From the NCBI GenBank assembly GCA_002694745.1, contig NZMY01000013.1, forward strand, positions 62,001 through 126,000: a stretch of 64,000 nucleotides of DNA, in the 5' to 3' direction. The stretch is from Croceicoccus sp. Lineage in GTDB: Bacteria; Pseudomonadota; Alphaproteobacteria; Sphingomonadales; Sphingomonadaceae. A model generated the notes under the pieces. The model searched no databases. It was not told where the DNA came from and saw only the letters and a program-made list of their open reading frames with translations. How positions within the stretch are numbered: the stretch's first letter is position 1; the number at the start of each line of letters is the position of its first letter. Of this stretch, positions 39,772 to 48,305 are shown piece after piece. A program made the translations under genes and the position numbers.

Positions 39772-40785
39772 TCAGTTGTAGGCCAAGGCCTTGCGCACGG
39801 CAGCCTCGACCTTGTCGGGATTGGGAAGATAGGCGCTTTCCAGCTCACGCGCGAAGGGGATCGGCGTGTGCGGGGCGGTCACCATCTGGACGGGCGCCTT
39901 CAGGCTGGCAAAGGCCTTTTCGGCAGCCAGCGCGGCAATATCGGTGGCAAGGCTGCAACGCGGCGGCGCTTCGTCCACCACGACCAGCCTGCCGGTGACT
40001 TCGACGGAATCGAGGATCGCTTCCTCGTCCATCGGACTTGTGGTGCGCAGGTCGATCACATCCGCCCCGATGCCGTCTTCCGCCAACTTGTCTGCGGCCT
40101 TTTCCGCCATGCCGACCATCATGCCGGTGGCGACGATGGTCACGTCCTCACCCGCGCGGGTCAGCCGGGCGTGTCCGAAAGGTATGGTGAAATCGGGATC
40201 GTCGGGTACTTCACCCTTCATGGCGTACAGCGCCTTGTGCTCCATGAAGATCACCGGATCGTCGGTGCGGATCGCCTGCCGCAGCAGGCCGGCGACATCG
40301 GCGGGGGTGGTCGGCATCACGACCTTCAGCCCCGGCATGCCTGTCAGGATGCCATGCGGGCTCTGGCTGTGCTGCGCCGCCGCGTTATAGCCCGCGCCAT
40401 AGACCATGCGGATGATCGCGGGACAGCGCGACTTGCCGCCGAACATATAGCGGAACTTGGCGATCTGGTTCCAGATCTGGTCGAGCGACACGCCGATGAA
40501 GTCGGCGAACATCAGCTCGGCGATCGGGCGCTTTCCCGACAGCGCAAGTCCGCCCGCCGCGCCGACGATGGCGCTTTCGGAGATCGGGGTGTCGATCACC
40601 CGATCCGCGCCGAATTCGTCGAACAGGCCGGTGCTGGTCGACCAGATCCCGCCGATAGCCTCGGGCCCGCCATCGGTGCCCATGCCGCCGACGACATCCT
40701 CGCCCAGTACGACGACACTGTCATCGCGTTTCATTTCCTGGAAGATCGTGTTGCGAACGGCTTCGCGATACATCATTTTTGCCAC
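39772..40785 (-). CDS. 2-oxoacid dehydrogenase E1 beta subunit
   Basis: A 337-aa transketolase-like beta subunit: YREAVRNTIFQEMKRDDSVV, LGEDVVGGMGTDGGP, VIDTPISESAIVGAAGGLAL (conserved E1 beta motif) and the C-terminal TAPHTPIPFARELESAYLP. The start codon is GTG. It lies 14 bases before E2 and 18 bases after E1 alpha, all on the minus strand. Together they decarboxylate a 2-oxoacid or acetoin and pass the acyl group to E2; an E3 (lipoamide dehydrogenase) must come from elsewhere. Confidence 0.93.
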   Translation of the reverse strand: MAKMMYREAVRNTIFQEMKRDDSVVVLGEDVVGGMGTDGGPEAIGGIWSTSTGLFDEFGADRVIDTPISESAIVGAAGGLALSGKRPIAELMFADFIGVSLDQIWNQIAKFRYMFGGKSRCPAIIRMVYGAGYNAAAQHSQSPHGILTGMPGLKVVMPTTPADVAGLLRQAIRTDDPVIFMEHKALYAMKGEVPDDPDFTIPFGHARLTRAGEDVTIVATGMMVGMAEKAADKLAEDGIGADVIDLRTTSPMDEEAILDSVEVTGRLVVVDEAPPRCSLATDIAALAAEKAFASLKAPVQMVTAPHTPIPFARELESAYLPNPDKVEAAVRKALAYN

Positions 40786-40803
40786 TGGATCGTCTCCGCC
40801 GGA

Positions 40804-41790
40804 TCAATAATCGATATAGACGTCGGTCAGGACGTCCTCTGCCGTGGGCCGGTCGGCCGCGCGCGCGGCGGCGACGGCGTCGGCGATGGTCTTCGCCACC
40901 TCCTCGTCCACCTTGTCGAGGTCGCTGCCTTCCAGCAGCTTTGCCTCGGTCACGGTCTTGCGAAAGTTCTTGATGCAGTCCCGCTCGGCCCGGATGCGGT
41001 CCATCTCGCCCTCGCCGCGATAGCGCTGTGGGTCGCCCTCGAAGTGGCCGTAGAAGCGTTCGGTATCGAACTCGACCGCGGCCGGGCCGTTACCGGCGCG
41101 GACATGTTCCAGCACCTCGCGCATGGTCTCATAGACCGCGGTGAAGTCGGTGCCGTCCGCACGCCATACCTTCATGCCGAAAGCCTCGGCCCGGCTGGCG
41201 ATGTCCTGCTTGGTCCCGACCGCGTATTTGTACCCGGTGTGCTCGGAATAATGGTTGTTCTCGAACACGATGATGGCGGGAGCATTCGTAACCACCGCCA
41301 TGTTCATCGCCTCGAACGTGGTGCCCTGGTTGCAGGCCCCGTCGCCCGAAAAGGCGATAGCGACGCGCAGCTTGCCGTCGGCATCCTTGCCGTCCAGCTT
41401 GGCCGCCATGGCCGCGCCGACCGCGATCGGCGCGCCCGCACCGACGATGCCGTTGGCGCCCAGCATGCCCTTGTCGGTGTCGGCGATATGCATGGAACCG
41501 CCCTTGCCCTTGCACAGGCCTTCGCGGCTGCCCCAGATTTCCTTCATCATGCCGGTCACGTCACAGCCCTTGGCCAGGCAATGCCCGTGACCGCGGTGGG
41601 TCGAGACGATCTTGTCGTCGTCGGTCAGATGCTCGCACACCCCGACCGCGACCGCTTCCTGCCCGCAATAAAGATGGGTGAAACCGGCAATCTCACCGGT
41701 CTGGATCTCGTCGTGCAGCAGCTCTTCGAAATCGCGGATGGTCTTCATCCTGCGATAGGCCTGAAGCAGGTCCTCACGGCTCAATTGCAT
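40804..41790 (-). CDS. 2-oxoacid dehydrogenase E1 alpha subunit (acetoin/pyruvate dehydrogenase type)
   Basis: A 328-aa thiamine-diphosphate enzyme subunit: the TPP motif runs from GDGACNQG (149-156) to ENN (177-179); the phosphorylation-loop-like segment YRGEGEMDR and the entrance HRGHGHCLAKG are present. The ATG at 41790 follows GGGAG; a longer reading is not supported. Length and sequence pattern fit AcoA/PdhA-type alpha subunits. First of the E1alpha-E1beta-E2 genes and 16 bases downstream of an acyl-CoA dehydrogenase gene, so probably part of one long minus-strand operon from 44569. Confidence 0.93.
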   Translation of the reverse strand: MQLSREDLLQAYRRMKTIRDFEELLHDEIQTGEIAGFTHLYCGQEAVAVGVCEHLTDDDKIVSTHRGHGHCLAKGCDVTGMMKEIWGSREGLCKGKGGSMHIADTDKGMLGANGIVGAGAPIAVGAAMAAKLDGKDADGKLRVAIAFSGDGACNQGTTFEAMNMAVVTNAPAIIVFENNHYSEHTGYKYAVGTKQDIASRAEAFGMKVWRADGTDFTAVYETMREVLEHVRAGNGPAAVEFDTERFYGHFEGDPQRYRGEGEMDRIRAERDCIKNFRKTVTEAKLLEGSDLDKVDEEVAKTIADAVAAARAADRPTAEDVLTDVYIDY

Positions 41791-41806
41791 GCGTAACTCC
41801 CAAAAT

Positions 41807-43015
41807 TCAAAGACCCAGCACGGTCTTGGCGATGATTGTCTTTTGTACTTCGTCGGTACCGCCGAAGATCGTCCATGCCCGGCTGTTGAGATAGCGCGCC
41901 GCGGCGACCTGTGCCTTGGGGCAGATGAAGGCGGGCGGCGTATTCTCGCCATAGAGCGGGCGCGCGGTGGGCAATTGCATGCCGGCGGGGCCGAACAGGT
42001 CGACGGCCAGCAGGTCAATATCCTGCCGCAGATTGGAAGCGATCAGCTTGGTCAGCGAGGTGAGCGGACCCGGCTTTTCCCCGCGCGCGATCTTCGACAG
42101 GATCTTCAGCTCGATCATTTCCAGCGACTGCGTCTCAAGCTTGAGCCGTGCGACGCGGCGGCGCCAGTCGCGGTCGTCGGACAGCTTGCCGCCGTTCCCA
42201 TCCGACATGTCCTGCGATAGCTGGTACAGCTGGTCGAGGTCATAGGACAGCTTGGGCGCATGGCACGATCCGCCGCGCTCGTTCTCAAGCAGGAACTTGG
42301 CGATGGCCCAGCCCTGCCCTTCCTCGCCGACAAGGTCTTCAGCCGGAACCTCGACATTCTCCATGAAGACCTGGTTGACCTCGTGGTCGCCCGCCAGCGT
42401 CAGGATGGGCCGGACCGAGATGCCCGGCTGTTCCATGTCGACCAGCAGAAAGCTGATGCCCGCCTGCTTCTTCACGTCGGGATCGGTGCGCGCCAGCACG
42501 AACATCTTGTTCGACCAATGCGCGTGGGTGGTCCAGATCTTGGACCCGTTGAGGATATATTTGTCGCCTTCCTTCACCGCGCGCGTCTGCAGCGAGGCAA
42601 GGTCCGACCCGGCATTGGGCTCGGAAAAGCCCTGGCACCAGTAATCCTCGCCCGACAGGATGCGCGGCAGATATTTCTTCTTCTGCGCTTCGGTCCCGAA
42701 ATTGAAGATCACCGGCGCGACCAGCTTCAGCCCCAGCACGGTCAGGTTGGGCGCGCCTGCCAGCGCGCATTCCTTTTCGAAGATATAGCGCTGGGTCGGG
42801 GTCCAGCCGGTACCACCGACATCTGCAGGCCATTGATAGGACAGCCAGCCCTGCTTGTTCAGCGCCTCGTTCCAGTCCTGCCCGATCTCCGGCTCGACGA
42901 AGACGGTTGGCGAAGCCTCCGCACCCTCGCGGATGCGGTCGGTGAGGTTTTCGGCCAGGAAGGTGCGGACCTCGTCGCGAAAGGCCTTTTCCTCGGCGCT
43001 CAGCTCGATATCCAT
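41807..43015 (-). CDS. Acyl-CoA dehydrogenase
   Basis: A 402-aa acyl-CoA dehydrogenase: CQGFSEPNAGSDLASLQTRA (flavin/substrate loop), NGSKIWTTHAHWSNKMFVLA, and the C-terminal IFGGTDEVQKTIIAKTVLGL. These features fit the larger FadE-type subunits of side-chain degradation clusters. It lies one base after the thiolase-like gene stop in the same operon. The other single dehydrogenase at 45677 (365 aa) would be of the right size for a heteromeric partner, but the two are not adjacent. Substrate unknown. Confidence 0.93.
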   Translation of the reverse strand: MDIELSAEEKAFRDEVRTFLAENLTDRIREGAEASPTVFVEPEIGQDWNEALNKQGWLSYQWPADVGGTGWTPTQRYIFEKECALAGAPNLTVLGLKLVAPVIFNFGTEAQKKKYLPRILSGEDYWCQGFSEPNAGSDLASLQTRAVKEGDKYILNGSKIWTTHAHWSNKMFVLARTDPDVKKQAGISFLLVDMEQPGISVRPILTLAGDHEVNQVFMENVEVPAEDLVGEEGQGWAIAKFLLENERGGSCHAPKLSYDLDQLYQLSQDMSDGNGGKLSDDRDWRRRVARLKLETQSLEMIELKILSKIARGEKPGPLTSLTKLIASNLRQDIDLLAVDLFGPAGMQLPTARPLYGENTPPAFICPKAQVAAARYLNSRAWTIFGGTDEVQKTIIAKTVLGL

Positions 43016-43016
43016 C

Positions 43017-44162
43017 TCATCGCTCCAATATGGTGACCGCGGACACGCCGGGGGCACCGTAAACGTGGCTATAGGCGGTTTTCGGATCGCCCTGCACTTG
43101 CCGCGCACCGCCCTGCCCGCGCAATTGCACGACATTCTCGTACACCTGACGCAGACCGGATGCGCCGATCGGTTCGCCGCAGGCAAGGCAGCCGCCATCG
43201 GTGTTGACCGGCAGGCTGCCGTCCAGCTCGGTCAGGCCCTGCGCCAGCCAGCTTTCCTGTTCGCCGGCCTTGCAGAAACCGTTCTCGGCCATGTGCATCA
43301 GTTCGGCCCCGGCCTCGGTGTCCTGCAATTGCGCGACGTCGATGTCGGACGGGCCGATCCCCGCGATCTCGAACGCGTCGCGGCTGGCGATGCTGGTCGC
43401 GGTGCCGCCGCCGTCGACATCGGTGCTGGGGGCGAATACCTCGAAACTGCCGGGCGGGCGGGTGCGCATGGTCGCCGCCTTCAGCCGGATCGGCGTGATG
43501 CCCAGTTCGCGCGCCTTCTTCTCGCTGGCCAGCAGCAGCGCAACGCCGCCCTCTGCCGGAGAGCAGAACATGTATTTCGAATAGGGATCGGACACCATCG
43601 GCCCGTCCAGGATCACGTCCAGCGGCACCGGCTCTCGCCGCCAGGCATGCGGCGCGCGCGATCCGTTGCGGAACGCCTTTTCGGCGACCAGCCCCAGCGT
43701 CTTTCGCGATATTCCGTTCAGCGCCATATAGCGCATGATCTTGCAGGCGAAGAACTGGGTGGTGACCATATACCCCGCCTCGCCGTACCATTCGGGGAGG
43801 TTGTATTCGGCAGGCTTGGCATCGAACGCGCCGCGCGGATGCTTGTCGAAACCGACAGCAAGGCCAATCTCCGCCTCGCCCGACTTGATCGCCATCTGCG
43901 CGGAAAACAGCGCCGATCCGCCCGCCGCGCAGCCATTGCGGACATTGATGAACTGCACCCCGGTCAGGCCAAGCTGGTCGACCATGGTGTCGGGATTGCC
44001 CGCCGCGTCCGATGCGCCATAGGCGAACTGGACGTCCTTCCATTCCAGACCCGCATCCTGCATCGCCTGACGCACGGCAAACACGCCCTGGTCGACCCCG
44101 CTCATCCCCTCGGTCCGGCCAAACGGGTGGATACCGATGCCGATGATGCAAACGTCGCCCAT
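43017..44162 (-). CDS. Thiolase-fold protein (SCP-x/Ltp2-like), non-canonical active site
   Basis: A 381-aa thiolase-superfamily protein. The nucleophilic Cys region is present (VRNGCAAGGSAL, Cys78), but the usual His of the HPxGxSG motif is replaced by Glu330 (GEPIGASG), and the second catalytic Cys region near the C-terminus reads SHVYGAPG with Tyr368. Such changes are seen in Ltp2-type retro-aldolases of steroid side-chain degradation, which work with a DUF35 partner, as encoded immediately upstream (1-base overlap, TGATG). Thiolysis is therefore less likely than aldol cleavage (inference). Start at 44162, coupled to the DUF35 stop. Confidence 0.85.
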   Translation of the reverse strand: MGDVCIIGIGIHPFGRTEGMSGVDQGVFAVRQAMQDAGLEWKDVQFAYGASDAAGNPDTMVDQLGLTGVQFINVRNGCAAGGSALFSAQMAIKSGEAEIGLAVGFDKHPRGAFDAKPAEYNLPEWYGEAGYMVTTQFFACKIMRYMALNGISRKTLGLVAEKAFRNGSRAPHAWRREPVPLDVILDGPMVSDPYSKYMFCSPAEGGVALLLASEKKARELGITPIRLKAATMRTRPPGSFEVFAPSTDVDGGGTATSIASRDAFEIAGIGPSDIDVAQLQDTEAGAELMHMAENGFCKAGEQESWLAQGLTELDGSLPVNTDGGCLACGEPIGASGLRQVYENVVQLRGQGGARQVQGDPKTAYSHVYGAPGVSAVTILER

Positions 44163-44569
44163 CACGCCGCCTCCGCCTGTGCGCCCGCGGCGGGGCGGAA
44201 CGCGGGGATCAGCACGCTTTCGCCATCGGCCTTGTCGAAGGGGGCAGGCTCGAACTCCAGCTTCATGCCGATGCAGATCGCATCGAAATCGACGCCGGTC
44301 AGCCGCGCCTCGACGATGGTTTCGCCGGGCAGTTCAACATAGCCGATGGGGTAAGGCTCGAATGCCTCGGGCCCGGCATAGGGCGGGCTCTTGGGACGAA
44401 AGCGCTGGATCGTATAGCTCCACAAGGTGCCGGTGCGCGACAGGGGAACAGGCTCGAAACGGTCATTGGCGGGACAGGGAAAGACGATGCGGCCGGTTTC
44501 CCGGTCACGCCCGCCGATCAGGCGCGGCGGGTTTTCGGGCGTGAAAAGCCCTTCTGCTATCGCATCCAT
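44162..44569 (-). CDS. DUF35 OB-fold protein, partner of the thiolase-fold protein; zinc ribbon lost
   Basis: A 135-aa protein with the DUF35 OB-fold pattern: TGTLWSYTIQRF, YPIGYVELPGETIVEARLTG and ICIGMKLEFEPAPFDKADGE. The N-terminal rubredoxin-like zinc ribbon of the family normally has four Cys; here that region (RDRETGRIVFPCPANDRFEP) keeps only one (Cys32). The start at 44569 follows GGAGGGGAC. First gene of the operon running through the thiolase-fold protein, an acyl-CoA dehydrogenase and the E1/E2 genes. Confidence 0.85.
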   Translation of the reverse strand: MDAIAEGLFTPENPPRLIGGRDRETGRIVFPCPANDRFEPVPLSRTGTLWSYTIQRFRPKSPPYAGPEAFEPYPIGYVELPGETIVEARLTGVDFDAICIGMKLEFEPAPFDKADGESVLIPAFRPAAGAQAEAA

Positions 44570-44740
44570 TCCAGTCCCCTCCGCCCGGTTGGCGGGCATG
44601 ATTCGTCTTGTCGTTGACGCATCTAAGCGCAAAGCCGGACAGGATGCATGCTGCCCAAATTGCTAGGCGGCCTGTCGCGCGGGCGCGAAAACGCGCCGTT
44701 CGGCACCCGACCGGACGGCCAGCGCGCCCGTAAATCGTGG

Positions 44741-45511
44741 TCAGTTGACCGAGAGATAGCCCAGCTGCGCCGCCTTGAAGACGGTCTGGCTGCGGTTGAC
44801 CGCGTTCAGCTTGGTCGAGGCATTGTGAATGTGGAACCGCACCGTCGCCCTGCTACGCGAGATGATCATGCTGATTTCCATGTCGGTCTTGCCGATGGCG
44901 GCCCAGCGCAGGCATTCCACCTCGCGCTTCGACAGGCGCGAACCGGGCGGCAGCGCCTCCATGTCGGCCATCGCGCGGGTATAGCTGCGGATGAAGGCGC
45001 GCGCATAGATGCCCAACATCGCGCCATATTTGCCGAACTCTTCCGACAGGTCCACGCGCGAGGTGTCGATGGGATTGAAGCTGACCGCGCCGATCTTGCC
45101 GAACACCATGTGCACCGGGACCACGATCGCCGCCCGCGTGCGCGCCCGGCTTTCGAAATTATTGAGGTCGATCGCATCCAGATAGGGATTGGGGATCGGC
45201 AGGTGGAACCCGTCCTGGTTGATCCAGAAGGGATCGTTCTCGAACCGGCAGGCCGAGGTGATCGGCGATTCCAGCGCGATGCGCGGGCTGCGCCACCACG
45301 CATTCTCGCTGTCGGACCAGCCGAAGATCTCGCTGGCAAGGATATTGCCGTCGGTATCGACGGGCGTTCGCTTGTCTGCGATGTCATGCGCGGGGGCCGC
45401 GCGCATGTCGTGCTCCGCCGCGATCTCCGCCAGCGCGGTTGCCGCCGGCCGAATGTCGTCGGGCGTGACGATGGTGACATCGTCCAGCCGGTCGATGGTA
45501 AACTTGGTCAT
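44741..45511 (-). CDS. LuxR-family transcriptional regulator
   Basis: A 256-aa regulator with a C-terminal LuxR-type helix-turn-helix (about 190-250): LSKREVECLRWAAIGKTDME and ATVRFHIHNASTKLNAVNRS. The N-terminal region resembles the autoinducer-binding domain layout, with hydrophobic strands ARTRAAIVVPVHMVFGKIGAV, but no luxI-type synthase is in the window, so it may sense a pathway metabolite or be a solo LuxR. It lies upstream of the DUF35/thiolase operon (171-base gap) and divergent from the acyl-CoA dehydrogenase at 45677; either could be its target. Confidence 0.88.
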   Translation of the reverse strand: MTKFTIDRLDDVTIVTPDDIRPAATALAEIAAEHDMRAAPAHDIADKRTPVDTDGNILASEIFGWSDSENAWWRSPRIALESPITSACRFENDPFWINQDGFHLPIPNPYLDAIDLNNFESRARTRAAIVVPVHMVFGKIGAVSFNPIDTSRVDLSEEFGKYGAMLGIYARAFIRSYTRAMADMEALPPGSRLSKREVECLRWAAIGKTDMEISMIISRSRATVRFHIHNASTKLNAVNRSQTVFKAAQLGYLSVN

Positions 45512-45606
45512 GTGATACCTCTCCGCCCGCGACGATAGTCAGCGCCCCCGCAAAGGACAATGCGCTATTTGGTAACCGAACGCCGCACGAAGCGTGTTTT
45601 GGGAAT

Positions 45607-45618
45607 ACCCTATTATTT
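45607..45618 (+). promoter_or_regulatory. Shared box ACCCTATTATTT (copy 2)
   Basis: Identical to the 12-mer at 22182-22193 and at nearly the same distance (70 bases) from the start codon of the acyl-CoA dehydrogenase. GGGAATACCC around its left edge is a small dyad. It may be a promoter core or a regulator site. Confidence 0.5.
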
Positions 45619-45676
45619 TGCAGAGCCTTCGCGCCGCCGCTTTGCTGCTACCCCTTCCGGCGGAGAGGAGCAGACG

Positions 45677-46774
45677 ATGAACTTCGAACTTACCGAAGAC
45701 GAGGAAATGCTGAAGGCCGTGGTCGAACGATTCGTCGCCGACCGCTATGATGTCGAAAAGCGCCGCAAATATCTGAAGGAACCCGGCGGCTACAGCGCCG
45801 AGAACTGGTCGGTGCTTGCCGAGCTGGGCCTGCTGGCGATCCCGTTTTCCGAAGACGATGGCGGCCTCGGGCTCGACGCGACGGCGCTGTCTGTGGTTTT
45901 CCAGGCGCTGGGCCGCGGCATCGTGGTCGAACCTCTTCTGGAAAGCGCCATACTGCCAGGCCTCTATCTGGCCGCCAGCCTGTCGGGCGAGACGCGCAGC
46001 GAATGGGTGGAAGCGATCCTTGCCGGCGAACGCCGCGTCGCTTTGGCGCGCGCAGAAGCGGGGATGCAGGATGCACAGTGGTCGGTCGCGCTGAGGGACG
46101 GTGCGAACGGATCGGCCGTGTTGTCGGGACGCAAGCCCTATGCCATCGCGGGCGGTGAGGCCGACGCCTTTATCGTGGCCGCCCCGCAGGAGGACGGCGC
46201 GCAGGCACTGTTCCTCGTCCCTGCCGATGCCGAAGGGCTTGAGCTGCGCGAATGGCGGTTCGCAGACGGCAGTTTCACCGCATCTCTCATTCTGGACGAC
46301 GTAGAGGTTCCCGCCGACCATCGGCTGACCCTGTCCGAAGGCATGAGTGAGCGGATCGAGACGCTGGCGACGCTTGCCCGGACCTCCGAGGCATTGGGCG
46401 TGATGGACGCCATGTTCAAGGAAACGCTGGATTATCTGCGCACGCGCGAACAGTTCGGCACCAAGATCGGCAAATTCCAGGCGATCCAGCACCGCATGGC
46501 GGCGCTCTACGCCACGCTGGAGCAAAGCCGTTCGCTGATCGACACCGCCATCGTCAGCGAGGGGACCGAGCGCTTTGCTGCCAATACGCTAGGCGCGCGG
46601 GCATTCATCGCCGAGCATTCGCTGAAACTGGGGCACGAGATGATCCAGATGCACGGCGGCATGGGCATCACCGACGAGCTGACGATCGGGCAGGCGCACA
46701 AGCGGCTGCTGGTCCTCTCGCGCTGGCCCGAACAGCCGCACGCGACTTTGGATCGCTATGCGGAGGCGATGTAG
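45677..46774 (+). CDS. Acyl-CoA dehydrogenase
   Basis: A 365-aa acyl-CoA dehydrogenase of the shorter type: ELTEDEEMLKAVVERFVADR at the start, LGLLAIPFSEDDGGLGLDAT, the family signature REQFGTKIGKFQAIQHRMA, and HGGMGITDELTIGQAHKRLL at the end. The ATG at 45677 follows GAGAGGAG; an upstream extension is unsupported. It is a single-strand neighbour of the Rieske oxygenase at 46869 (94-base gap). The smaller size recalls FadE subunits that pair with a larger partner. Confidence 0.93.
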   Translation: MNFELTEDEEMLKAVVERFVADRYDVEKRRKYLKEPGGYSAENWSVLAELGLLAIPFSEDDGGLGLDATALSVVFQALGRGIVVEPLLESAILPGLYLAASLSGETRSEWVEAILAGERRVALARAEAGMQDAQWSVALRDGANGSAVLSGRKPYAIAGGEADAFIVAAPQEDGAQALFLVPADAEGLELREWRFADGSFTASLILDDVEVPADHRLTLSEGMSERIETLATLARTSEALGVMDAMFKETLDYLRTREQFGTKIGKFQAIQHRMAALYATLEQSRSLIDTAIVSEGTERFAANTLGARAFIAEHSLKLGHEMIQMHGGMGITDELTIGQAHKRLLVLSRWPEQPHATLDRYAEAM

Positions 46775-46868
46775 CGGTTCAGCGCATTCCTCCACAAAGG
46801 GACAGGCGCTGCGCTCCCGGCTGGTTTGCTAAGGTGCAGGCAAGGCAAAAAGACCGGGAGAGCGAGAC

Positions 46869-48215
46869 ATGAACCAGCAGACAGCCGTTCCGCAACCGAT
46901 GGACGGACGCGACCCTTCGAACCTGCGCGGCGATGCGATCACGGGCGACCGCTATTATTCAAGGGAATTCGCGCAGAAGGAATGGGACCATCTGTGGACC
47001 AAGATCTGGCACATTGCCGGACGCACCGCCGATATCCCGGAGGCGGGCGATTTCCTCGTCCATAATTTCATGAAGGAATCGGTGATCGCGGTGCGTCAGG
47101 ACGACGGATCGGTTCGCGCCTTCTACAATTCATGCGGCCATCGCGGCATGCGCATGGTCGACCAGTCCAGTTCGGTCGACGCGTTCCATTGTCCCTATCA
47201 TGGGTGGAAATGGGGCAAGGACGGCGTGCTGGTCCATGCTCAGGACGCCGATGTCGATTTCGCGCGTGGCAATCCGTGCGGAAAGCTGAAGCTCAATGAG
47301 CTGCGCTGCGACACATGGGGCGGTTTCGTGTGGTACACGATGGACGATGACGGTCCGTCGCTGGAGGAGTATCTGGAGCCGATGGTCGCGCTCTATCGCG
47401 GCTATCCCATGGATACGGCGGTGCGCGTCGCGTGGTACCGGATCGAGCTGAACGCCAACTGGAAATTCGTCACCGACAATTTCTCGGAAAGCTATCACAC
47501 CCGCACCGCGCACCCGCAGGTGCCGCCATGGATCGACCAGGATGTCGATTCCGCCCGGCACGAGATGTGGCCCAAGGGCCATGGCCGCACGGTCCAGCCG
47601 ATGCGCCCTTCGCTGTCGGACCGGCCCGAAGGCGGCGGCAATGCCATGTTCGAGGCGGAATTGCGCAAGTGGGACATCGATCCCGGCAAATACGACAGCT
47701 ACGAGGATTTCGCGTTCCAGGGCTGGAAGGATCTGAAGGCCGCCAAGCAGAGATTGTGGGCCGAGAAGGGCTATGTCCACTACAAGGATATGAACGACGA
47801 GGAGATCACCGACAGCCCGCACACGGTGATCTTCCCAAATGTCACCATCAGCTTCCTGCCCGACAATCTGGTCTTCTTCCGGTCCGAACCGCATGCCGAG
47901 GATCCGGAGAAATGCTATTTCGACCTGTGGTGCATGGCCTTCCCGGTTGAAGGCCAGACCGAGGTGGAATCGATCATGGCGGGGCCAAAACCGCTACGCG
48001 AAGTGCTGGAATGCGAACACCGCAGGTTCGACGGCGGCGAAGGCATTCCCGAGCTGCGCGACCAGATCGTGTTTCAGGACATGGAACTGGCCGAGAACAT
48101 GCAGGCGGGCATGCATTCGCGCGGATACAAGGACGCCTATCTGTCCGATCAGGAAACCCGCGTGCGCTTTTTCCACGAGGTGCTGAACGACTGGCTGGAG
48201 GGCCGCCGACCGTAA
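46869..48215 (+). CDS. Rieske non-haem iron ring-hydroxylating oxygenase, alpha subunit
   Basis: A 448-aa alpha subunit with Rieske ligands Cys89-x-His91 and Cys108-x2-His111 (SCGHRG, CPYHGW) and the catalytic-iron motif NFSESYHTRTAHPQ. GGGAGAGCGAGAC precedes the ATG. It stands in its own unit between the acyl-CoA dehydrogenase and the flavoprotein gene. Closest within the window to the oxygenase at 16230. Needs a ferredoxin such as that at 34603; substrate unknown. Confidence 0.95.
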   Translation: MNQQTAVPQPMDGRDPSNLRGDAITGDRYYSREFAQKEWDHLWTKIWHIAGRTADIPEAGDFLVHNFMKESVIAVRQDDGSVRAFYNSCGHRGMRMVDQSSSVDAFHCPYHGWKWGKDGVLVHAQDADVDFARGNPCGKLKLNELRCDTWGGFVWYTMDDDGPSLEEYLEPMVALYRGYPMDTAVRVAWYRIELNANWKFVTDNFSESYHTRTAHPQVPPWIDQDVDSARHEMWPKGHGRTVQPMRPSLSDRPEGGGNAMFEAELRKWDIDPGKYDSYEDFAFQGWKDLKAAKQRLWAEKGYVHYKDMNDEEITDSPHTVIFPNVTISFLPDNLVFFRSEPHAEDPEKCYFDLWCMAFPVEGQTEVESIMAGPKPLREVLECEHRRFDGGEGIPELRDQIVFQDMELAENMQAGMHSRGYKDAYLSDQETRVRFFHEVLNDWLEGRRP

Positions 48216-48273
48216 ACAGCGCCGCCCCGCCCCCTGTCCTTTAGCCCAGTATCCTGCGCCTCTCCCGCCGAAA

Positions 48274-48289
48274 TATAACAGGTGTTATA
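48274..48289. promoter_or_regulatory. Operator candidate TATAACA-GG-TGTTATA
   Basis: A 16-bp inverted repeat with perfect 7-bp arms lies 16-32 bases before the flavoprotein start, overlapping the expected promoter or leader. The TetR gene that follows the flavoprotein in opposite orientation is the natural candidate repressor. Confidence 0.7.
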
Positions 48290-48305
48290 AAAAGGGAGAA
48301 GCAGG

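Noticed and set aside
44682-44697. Small hairpin GGCGCG-AAAA-CGCGCC between luxR and the DUF35 gene
   Set aside because: Only six base pairs and no T-run on the luxR strand; too weak to call a terminator.
48274-48289. Mycobacterial-type KstR operator
   Set aside because: AAC and GTT are present, but separated by four bases rather than two, and the regulator is only generically TetR; it is kept as an unassigned palindrome.
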